Assembly (NCBI RefSeq): GCF_030272615.1
Contig: NC_081412.1
Coordinates: 141,094,747 to 141,158,746, forward strand
DNA: 64,000 nucleotides
Source: Cryptomeria japonica
Taxonomy: Eukaryota > Streptophyta > Pinopsida > Cupressales > Cupressaceae
Reading direction: 5' to 3'
The notes under the pieces: generated by a model
What the model was told of the DNA's origin: nothing
Seen by the model: only the letters and a program-made list of their open reading frames with translations
Databases searched by the model: none
Program-made: the position numbers and the translations under genes
Part shown: one piece after another, positions 56,195 through 64,000 of the stretch
Layout of the letters: each line of letters begins with the position of its first letter
Position numbering within the stretch: the first letter of the stretch is position 1

Positions 56195-57133
56195 TGTTGT
56201 CTTCAAAATCTGTTTCCCTTTAACATCCTCAAAATAATATGTTTTAAAGCTTGGTGCAAAAGAGATATCAAAGATAAGGAAATTCTCAAGACAACATATG
56301 ACAAGGTTTGATTAGACCTTCTACACTTCGAGCTTACTCAGAGCCCAGGTGGGTATACCTTTGTGAATTAAATTCACGCTTTCAAACATAAACCCACAGC
56401 AAACCAGTCCAAAAAACTAGTGGGTCTATTCACCTTGAAATCAACTGAAAACAAAGAATGGAAATTGTACTTATGTTCAACATTTTTGATCAACAAAAGT
56501 ATGCAATAAAAAACTTCAATTTAATACCAGTGCCTTATCCAAGGTCACAGAGTCATCTAAACTCAAATAAGACTCCTCAAACAAAACATCTTTATGCTTC
56601 CCGTCGACTTGGTTTCTATCAATCCTTGTATATGCCTGACACCTACAAGAAATCAAGCATTATAAACCAAGCTATGGTCATCATAATTCAAAGTTCATTC
56701 CAAAGAGTTTACTGGTATGAGTGATCCCCGCCTCTTTAATTTCCCTCCTAAAGAAAAAAGCTAACGAACACTTATACTAAAATTGCTTTGCAATTCCATT
56801 CAAATAGAACAACCCTGGATTATTCAGAATGAAAACAATAAAGAAATTTGCGAACAAAATTGAAGACAACACAGAGCTTTACTCAAAATTGATGGTCTGT
56901 ATATTGATATTTAGTTCAAAAAGTATTACAAGAAATTTTGATTCTCCATTAAACTTAGAAAAGCTCAGATAAATTTCTGCAACGTTTTCTTACAATTTTT
57001 TGCGATCTCCCTTCATCTAGTCTTGGTATCCATTTATATCATCATGGATGCACAAAGCTTTGGACTTCTCGAGGAGAGTTTGTTACAACCATTTTTTCAA
57101 AATAAAGAGGTTACAAGCTTTTCGCAAAAGCAG
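56195..57133 (-). other. E10 left terminal region
   Basis: Non-coding. It begins TGTTGTCTTC, and the exact inverse GAAGACAACA occurs at 56862-56871. A 677-bp segment is thus bounded by 10-bp inverted ends, in the manner of an LTR. No similar segment closes the right side. Confidence 0.5.
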
Positions 57134-60100
57134 TTACAAGCTCTTTTCAGCCTCTACAGTTACTTCAACATGTTGTTCGGTTGCAACCTCTTCTGTCTTT
57201 TCAGGGGCGCTCTCCAACTATTCCGGATCATGGGTGGCATATTTAGTTGCCCAGTCACTATATACCTCTTCTGTAAGCCACAAGAAATTAATCACATTAT
57301 CTTTAGTTTTAGTCAACTTTTTCCAAGAATTTCTCATTTTGTTGACTTCTGAATTGAGAAAACCATAATGTGATTTAATTTTCTCTATTTCTTGGATTGT
57401 TACAATGAAGAAAGAAGCATCATCAAGATCAATAATTCCTCTAACTCTTGCTGATAACTTAGCTTCTATCTCTTTAAGCCATATTTGTTTGTCTTTTAAC
57501 TGATCCGGGCTAGCAAAAACTCCTGGGAGCAACTCAAAAACTTGGTCAGTGTATTCCTTCTTGCACAAATTGACCTTTCTATCCACATTATCCACCTCTA
57601 CTGCTAATTGAATTAAGATTTTAGCGACATCAGAAGTGGATTTAATGATGGGATTGGCCCTTGCTTCATCACAGGATACACACATAAACTCTAAATCTAG
57701 CTCCCTAGGCCTCCATCTGTCAAAAATAGGGGTCAAAATGGCCTTGTCTCTCCTGAGCTCATTCCATATTTTCATAATTTTACCTACATTGTTGTAGAGC
57801 AATGAGGCATTTATTGTATCTGCAAAACTGGAAATTGTAGCTCTTACCCTTTCCTCATACTTCTTTTCATATAAGGCTTGAGCTTGTTTCAAATTTTCTA
57901 ATTCTTGAGGAATAATTTCAATCATCTGAGAGCTGGAGGGTGCTGGAGATGGTGGAAACTCAATAATAGGGCTCGAAGGTGGAGGTCTTGCAGGAGAAGA
58001 GGAGATCATCAGTGTTGAAGACTCACCTCGATGGTGTTGTCCAGTTAACTGGCTTTGCAATTTGGCAATGATGCTATCCTTACCTCTTATCTCCTCCTTG
58101 GCACTGTTGTAGGCCTTTAAAACTGTTTCCAACTTGATTTGGAGGGCCTCTTTCTCTTTGGCTTCTTTCTCTGCTACTGCAACACTGAATTTTGCAGTCT
58201 CCAACACAGTGCTGGTAGCCTCTACTACCGCTGTACTCTGCACTCTCTTCACCATCATTCCACCGAGGTAACTTGACCCTAGGGTGTCCTTGCCTTTCTT
58301 GCCCTCATTCCTCTTGAGAGACCACATAACAAGTGCAACATTATCTTTACTGAAAGTGACCCCCTCCATGGGTTTAGTCTCTTTCCTTACTACATCTAAT
58401 ACCAGGGCATCTGCAATATCCCATTCAGGTAAGATAAGCACTCCAGCTTGTGCTACCATATCTCTTCCCTGCTTAGGGGTGATGGTCTTGAATTCTTCCA
58501 TCATCTCTTGCTTTATTTCCTCTTCCACCAAGGCTGGATCTTTGTTGGGCTGCTCTGCCTTTCTTGTTTCACATCTAGCATTATATTTATCTATATGCTA
58601 CTTCCATATAAATTGCATGAATGCTTCTGATGTGACAAAATTATTATCAGCTAGAAAGGCACTACTTGCTTGCTTTATTTCAGGATCCCACTCTTGGCCT
58701 TTAAGTTCAGTGGAAGTAATATCCATCCCAGCAGCAATGGGTTCTTCCGGCATCCCCTCTTCTACTTCATCATAGGTATATGCAATTTCCCCTAGGCTAC
58801 CCAATTGTATGAGTTGCTCAGCTGCTGCTTGCTCATTTCCTATATGGATAGGGGATTGGGATGGGGAATACAAAGGTGTATCTGATTGTATTTCTTTCCC
58901 CACCCTTTTCCTTTTTGGGCTCTCTTGGATGTCGATGACATCTTGTGTCTTCCTCTTTCCTTTGGAGGTAGAGGGCTCCCCTGTTGTAGGCACCAACACA
59001 CTATAACCTGATTTTTTATGCAGTGTGTAATCACTAGGAGGGATTGGCTTACTAGAAGCTAACCTACTAAGGATCATTCTGGCTTTCTCAGGGTTGCTCT
59101 TGATTATAGCTTCCCTCTTCTCCTTCAATGTCTACATCACATCTTCAAAACAAACAATTAAAAACTTTATTTTCTCTTCTAGTGGGAAAAAGCTAGACAA
59201 TGAGTCATAGCTAGCATCAAACTAATGCACAAAATCCAGGGCTTTCTTATAAGCCACCCACTTTTCTTTTCTTAGCTTCTGCTCATCTAGATCAAATTCA
59301 TTTCTGATGAGGTCTTCAGGAAACTGGAATTGATGAGGCCTACCTCTGCATGCTACCTTCTTCCTAAACATACCGTTGAAGAAGTCCTCTAGATCGGCAC
59401 ATCTAGACACTGCAGTGGATAAATGATAAGGTTTGAGGAAATCCTCAAAGCAATTCCAGCCTCCCTTTGTTATTACAAATTGGTGGGCTATGGTAGCTGC
59501 AGGGAAAATAGTCCCTTTACCCCTGCCTGTCAACTCTGCCTCTTGCAAGCCACCAATTTGTCTGAGGATCTTCGTGATTCCCACTTTGAGAGGGACCTGG
59601 TAAGGTAACAAAAATGGAGTGCCTTTGAAACCAAAAATTCTGAAAATTGTGGAAACTGGATATAAATAAATGTCACCCCAGTTATGAACAATGTTTATGT
59701 TCTCCGCGAATTCTTTTGGTCTTATGAATTCTAGAAGAACCTTGGGGATTCTTGGGTTCTCTGAGCAGAGGAGAGTCCTTATTTTGGATGCAAAATATTT
59801 ATCAAATTTCAGAAAACTGGCATCCTCTCTATCCCATGACAACACAGTACTCCACAATTGTACTAGCATTTTTTCTCCTTCCTTCTCCTTAACCAGGTCC
59901 AGTCCACTGGCAAAGTAATCACCACCTTTGAAGAGAAAAATATGCATTAGGAGTGAATACCATCCAAAAGGCCTGTCCACCTTTCCATTCTTGATTCTTA
60001 TCAACCCTCCATGAATAGCATCAACAATATAAGTGGCATAATCAAATGTGATTGCAAGAGAAGGATTCAAAATTTGGGCAATCATTAACAAGTAATGATT

Positions 60101-60775
60101 CGGCATATTTGCTTTTGCATCTTCTCCCAAAACTTGGCAAAGTGCCCAATACATCCCTTTAGCCCTCAGGGTGAACATGCTTAATGAAAAGGGCTCTTGT
60201 GTGTTGGGTCCTACAACTGTTAACCCCCCTATTTTTACAAAAAAATCCTTAAGAGGCCCATTCCTGAGATGACTCCTCTGTGCACCATAAATTTGGGCTA
60301 ATGCTGTGAAGTTTATTGGTTCTAAAAAGTTTGTAAACTCATTAAGCCCAAATGCTGTCCTAAACTCTTTAGCATTAATTTCCACAAGGGTTTTCCCATT
60401 TACATCTCGAATGCTTCTTGTGACTGGATCATAGTTGAATGCAATTTGGGTTAGCAAATCTATGTCCATGAATACTCCTGGGACCACTAACTTCCCAACA
60501 TCTAGTTCCCAGATACTGTTTTGCAGGGCAGGAGAATTTCTCATTCTGAATCCCACTTTAAACAACCCCAACCCGGACAGTCCAACCTGTGGGTCTCTCA
60601 ACCAATTGCCCTTGTCATATAATCCTTCTCCTATCTTTAGACGGGGAGCCTTAGGCACTAGCTCTTTTGCCTTTGACGCCTGGTTAGTTGACAACGTCAA
60701 CTGTTCTAGAAAATCATCACAAACGCTCCTTTCTTGATAGTTAACCTTACCAGAAAATTCTCTTTTAGGAGCCAT
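57134..60775 (-). pseudogene. E10 long ORF, about 1213 codons, four in-frame TAG, unknown protein
   Basis: The best start is ATG 60775 (context AAAATGGCTCC). One frame runs to TAA at 57136-57134, interrupted only by TAG at 59224-59222, 59134-59132, 58600-58598 and 57220-57218; there is no frameshift. The N-terminal ~500 residues look globular (WELDVGKLVVPGVFMDIDLL, KEFRTAFGLNEF, HGGLIRIKNGKVDRPFGWY). The middle has a basic segment (SPKRKRVGKEI). The C-terminal third is helical with coiled-coil stretches (KEEIRGKDSIIAKLQSQL, LENLKQAQALYEKKYEERV) and a Pro/Ser-rich linker. No gag knuckle, RT, DDE or helicase motif is present. I do not recognise it. Confidence 0.75.
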
Positions 60776-61149
60776 TTTGAAAATGCAAGAAATAAATGCC
60801 ACTCTTAAACAACTTTGTGAAGAATTAATTATCTATTTTAGAACACTGCACAAGAATTGCTACACAAAAATACAAGAGAACCTATTCTTTGCTTGAAGGA
60901 ATTTGCTCTGCAACTGAACCGACTTGCTCTGTATATCAGGAAAATATCTCTGCGTCTGCTCTTTTGCAAAATCCTTTAAAAGATATCTTTACCTGGTTGT
61001 TAGGAAATCAAATATTTGTACTCAGGGCCTTAACTATAATATTGATTCCGCATGCTTCGGCCGTCCCTTCAAAATTGAATTCATACAAGAATTCATATTT
61101 TTCACTCCAACGGGTCACAATATTCTTGCAAGTGTTTCATTTTGTTCTT

Positions 61150-61424
61150 TTGCAACTTCGCGAGGCATAACTATTGGGCAGCTTAATCCTGCAAAATAAC
61201 GCCAACCATTCGATCAAAAGAAACTTGATCGAGCGTTAGATTAACTGACGGCTTTGGCCTTTTTCTGGGTCCCACTTTCTATTGGCTACGTAATACCACA
61301 TGGCGTCCAACCATTGGCCTTGAAATCCATTTCGCATTCCACTTGACACTGGCCGCGTGTCTTTCTTTTATACTGCCGGTTCCACCTTGGCGGGCCCACA
61401 CTTTCTTCTTAGACCACGTGTCAT
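61150..61424. repeat. Diverged flanking copy of the E10 array unit
   Basis: It shares scattered words with the 278-bp unit (TTCGCGAGGCATAACTA..., GATCAAAAGAAACTTGATCG, ACTGACGGCTTTGGCC) and the same order of motifs. It lies between the array and the ORF start. Confidence 0.45.
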
Positions 61425-62258
61425 CATGACACATGGACGGTTCTGGTTCACTCTCGCTATTTCACGGGGTATAAAGAGTGAGCACCTTACCCTTGCGAAA
61501 TAGTGCGGACCGTTGGATCATCTCATAATTTGATCGGCGTTTAATCCGCTGAAAAGGCTCTCAGGAGGGGTGGACCCGCTGACTCATCGTAAACACCTAG
61601 CATCCAGTCACCTTTGGAGCTGATTTGTCGCTCTGTCATTTGCCAAAAGAAAACTATGGGGCCCCACTTTTGTCTCAATAGCTGCATCCTCCAGGTCATC
61701 ATCATGACACGTGGACGGTTCTTGTTCACTCTCGCTATTTCGCGGGGTATAAAGAGTGAGCACCTTATCCTTGCGAAATAGCGTGGACCGTTGGATCACC
61801 TCATAAATTGATCAGCGTTTAATCCACTGAAAAGGCTCTCAGGAGGGGTGGGCCAGCTGACTCATCGTAAACACCTGGCATCCAGTCACCTTTGGAGCTG
61901 ATTTGTCGCTCTGTCATTTGCCAAAAGAAAACCACAGGGGCCCACTTTCGTCTCAACAGCTGCATCCTCTAGGTCATCATCATGACACGTGGATGGTTCT
62001 CGTTCACTCTCGCTATTTCACGAGGTATAAAGAGTGAGCACCTTACCCTTGTGAAATAGCGCAGACCATTGGATCATCTCATAAATTGATCGGTGTTTAA
62101 TCCACTAAAAGGGCTCTTAGGAGGGGTGGGCCTGCTGACTCATCGTAAACACCTGGCACCCAGTCACTTTCGGAGCTGACTTGTCACTTTGTTATTTGCG
62201 AATAGGAAACCACAGGGCTTCAATAAATTGTTAATAGCTGTACCTGCCAGGTCATCTC
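61425..62258. repeat. Three-copy 278-bp tandem array in E10
   Basis: Copies start at CATGACAC at 61425, 61703 and 61981, an exact 278-bp spacing. Each has ACACGTGG or ACACATGG, a TATAAAGAG box (61470, 61748, 62026), GCGAAATAG and ACCGTTGGATCA or a variant, and GGCTCT(C/T)AGGAGGGGTGG. The TATA box reads on the plus strand, away from the ORF. Copies differ at scattered sites. Confidence 0.92.
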
Positions 62259-62798
62259 CACCTGCAACCTGACTCACCTCTGGGGCCCGCTTTTTAGCCT
62301 TTAATCCTGACCCGCTGACTGTTGTGACTTGTGCCATGTGCCGCCATTTTACTTGCTGTCAACAACCAGCTGGACCGTCTATGTGGCATGCTATGTGGTT
62401 TTTGCAACTTCGCTGGTTTTAAACTACGGGCAACTTCACCTAGAGAAATAGCATGAGCCGTGGATCAATTCGCGAGATGCGCACTGCTTACTGGGCCCGA
62501 CAATTTTAGAAGAAAATCATTTGAGGCATAATTTTTTTGATTAATTAACATAATCGCCTAAGCAAACAACAAGGGGCTTCCTACGACCCCATGACCCATC
62601 ACTTAAGTGAATAAAGTAACAAAAAATTAGAAACCAGAGGGTTTAAAACGAACACAAGAGGATCTAAAATCACAAACCCTTAAACCCTTGAGGTCTAGAA
62701 CAAAGCTGAAGCATTTGGAATGACACCTTATTCAAAATTTCAATAAAACATAGCCAACCATGGGAAAAGAAAAGCCCATTTTTTAATCAGTGATAACA
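62259..62798 (-). other. E10 right terminal region
   Basis: Non-coding. The first part looks like another diverged array unit (TTCGCTGGTTTTAAACTACGGGCAAC, GAGAAATAGCATGAGCCGTGG). After 62520 it becomes AT-rich and ends CAGTGATAACA. It may hold the promoter if the element is transcribed towards lower coordinates. Confidence 0.45.
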
Positions 62799-62803
62799 CT
62801 ATG

Positions 62804-63790
62804 GACTAAAACAAGCCCCTAGAGCCTGGTATGCTAGATTAGGCAAGTATTTGATGAAGTTGGTATTTTGTAAAGGTACTATCGATAGTAACTTATACTT
62901 TAAGGTTGAGAATGATAACATTTTGATTGTTGAAGTGTTTTTTGATGACATTATTTTTGGAGGAGATGATGATTTGAGAATGAAGTTTGTTGATGATATG
63001 CAAAAGGAATTTGAGATGTCTATGATAGGTGAGATGAAATTATTCTTAGGATTGCATATTACAAAGACTGATAAAGGTATTTTCATTTCTCAATCTAAGT
63101 ATGTGAAGGAATTGTTGAAGAAATTTGGGTTAGCTAATTCTAAACCTGTTGGAACTCATATGGTGACTAGATGCATGTTATCCAAGCAAGATGAATCTCA
63201 GAAAGTTAATCAGATCTTGTACAAATCTATGGTTGGTGGACTATTGTACCTAACTAAGACTAGAACAAATATTATGCATGTAGTTTGTCTTTGTGCCAGA
63301 TTTCAAGATGATCATAAAGAGACTCATGTTACTATTGTGAAGAGGATTTTTAGACATTTGAAGGGGACTGTTGACTATGGGCTGTGGTATCTGAAGAATG
63401 ATGATTTTATGCTATGTGCCTATACTGATACTGATTGGGCAGATGATGTAGATGAATGGAAGAGCACTACTGGTGGATCTTTATTTTTGGGGAAGAATTT
63501 GGTTTCATGGGCAAGTAAGAAATAAGATTTTATATCTCTATCTACTACTGACACTGAATACATTGCTGCTGCTAGCAACTATACTCAGGTTGTTTGGATG
63601 AAGTATATGCTGAAAGATATTAGAGTTGTGTATGATGAGCCTATTGCTATTTATTGTGACAATTCAAGTGCTATTAATATTTCCAAGAATCCGGTACTGC
63701 ACTCTAACACAAAGCATATATCAATTACATATCACCTTTTGAGGGAGAAAATTAAATTGGAGTATGTATCTACAAAGGATTAGATTATAG
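62804..63790 (+). pseudogene. E9 reverse transcriptase and RNase H, C-terminal part
   Basis: It resumes at the E10 junction with [16 protein letters not shown], then VEVFFDDIIFGGDD (the catalytic box is FFDD), FGLANSKPVGTHMV, and RNase H with LCAYTDTDWADD, IYCDNSSAINISKN and NTKHISITYHLL. TAA near 63524 and TAG near 63781 break an otherwise open 320-codon stretch. The next 200 bases to the window end are non-coding and should lead to the polypurine tract. Confidence 0.9.
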
Positions 63791-64000
63791 ATATTTTCAC
63801 TAAGCCTTTGCCTACATATACTTTTGTGTATTTGAGAGACAAGTTGGGAGTCTCTGCCCCTCCCGATTGAGAACTAGGTGCATAGAGATGCATCAATCCG
63901 GTGGACTTCACAGTCTTATGTCTTTATCTGGGTTGATGAGTTGGTGTTGCTACTCAGCCGAAGTAGTCAATGTGTTGTTTAGAGCTATGATTTTATCCTA

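Larger units (their letters stand above)
56195..62798 (-). mobile_element. E10: 6.6-kb inserted element of unknown class
   Basis: It sits inside the YGLKQAP codons of E9. Both flanks carry the duplicate CTATG (56190-56194 and 62799-62803); deleting E10 plus one copy restores the RT frame exactly. The ends are TGTTGTC and GATAACA, so 5'-TGTT...AACA-3'. That looks like LTR-element insertion, yet I could not find matching LTRs at the two ends. The content is one long minus-strand ORF with an unrecognised product and a 278-bp tandem array. No RT, integrase or transposase is seen. Confidence 0.8.
51836..64000 (+). mobile_element. E9: Ty1-copia element, split by E10, 3' end beyond the window
   Basis: The 5' LTR is 51836-53026, then a decayed primer site, gag, protease, integrase and RT up to 56194. 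E10 intervenes; RT and RNase H resume at 62804 and run to about 63790. The coding sequence matches E1 closely in gag (LVGKLGTFEL) and pol. The 3' LTR is not reached. It inserted into E8. Confidence 0.9.

Noticed and set aside
56195-56871. The 677-bp segment with ends TGTTGTCTTC and GAAGACAACA as a proven E10 LTR
   Set aside because: I could not find a second copy at the right end of E10, so the LTR call is left open.
61425-62258. Regularly spaced repeats as a CRISPR array
   Set aside because: The units are 278 bp, similar along their whole length, without short repeat-spacer alternation, in a plant retroelement context.
62793-62803. CACTA at the right edge of E10, suggesting a CACTA DNA transposon
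   Set aside because: The CACTA here overlaps the target duplicate CTATG. The other end has TGTTGTC, not an inverted CACTA, and the duplication is 5 bp, not 3.

Overview
The window looks like intergenic DNA from a plant with a large, repeat-rich nuclear genome. A seed plant fits, and a conifer or other gymnosperm is plausible, but the sequence does not prove it. Almost everything recognisable is a retrotransposon: Ty1-copia, Ty3-gypsy and a LINE, many nested inside one another and most decayed. I see no rRNA, tRNA, CRISPR array or bacterial-type operon. Element names E1 to E10 are my own labels.

Layout. 1-5918: copia element E1 (minus), its 3' LTR cut by the window edge. 5919-6130: end of another copia LTR. 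6131-9215 and 16964-~18240: gypsy chromovirus E2 (plus), split by E3, a complete gag-protease-only LTR element (9216-16963, minus) with an intact 991-residue ORF. 18241-20768: mostly non-coding, with one small candidate host ORF. 20769-23080: truncated LINE E4. 23081-~38325: E5 (minus), a copia-like element with no visible reverse transcriptase. Two complete elements sit inside E5: E6 (Tnt1/Tork-like copia, 24399-29342, target duplication CAATC) and E7 (gag-only copia, 31688-36906, target duplication TTATC). 38326-45822: LTR-like debris, a decayed PPR gene, an acidic plus-strand ORF and AT-rich repeats. 45823-51835: Tat/Ogre-type gypsy pol E8 (minus). 51836-64000: copia E9 (plus), split by E10 (56195-62798).

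Four of the ten elements (E3, E5, E7, E10) lack a visible reverse transcriptase and would need enzymes supplied in trans. E5 shares its primer site and conserved LTR blocks with the autonomous-type copia elements E1 and E9, which are candidate helpers. E10 is the least explained object. It is flanked by a perfect 5-bp target duplication CTATG, has TGTT...AACA ends, and carries a 278-bp tandem array. It has one frame of about 1213 codons, broken only by four TAG codons, whose product I do not recognise.

Relative ages, from hand-counted LTR differences: E3 about 3.5%, E6 about 4.9%, E7 about 6.8%. Stop codons in the decayed elements are strongly biased to TAG at expected CAG or TGG codons, as expected from deamination of methylated cytosine.
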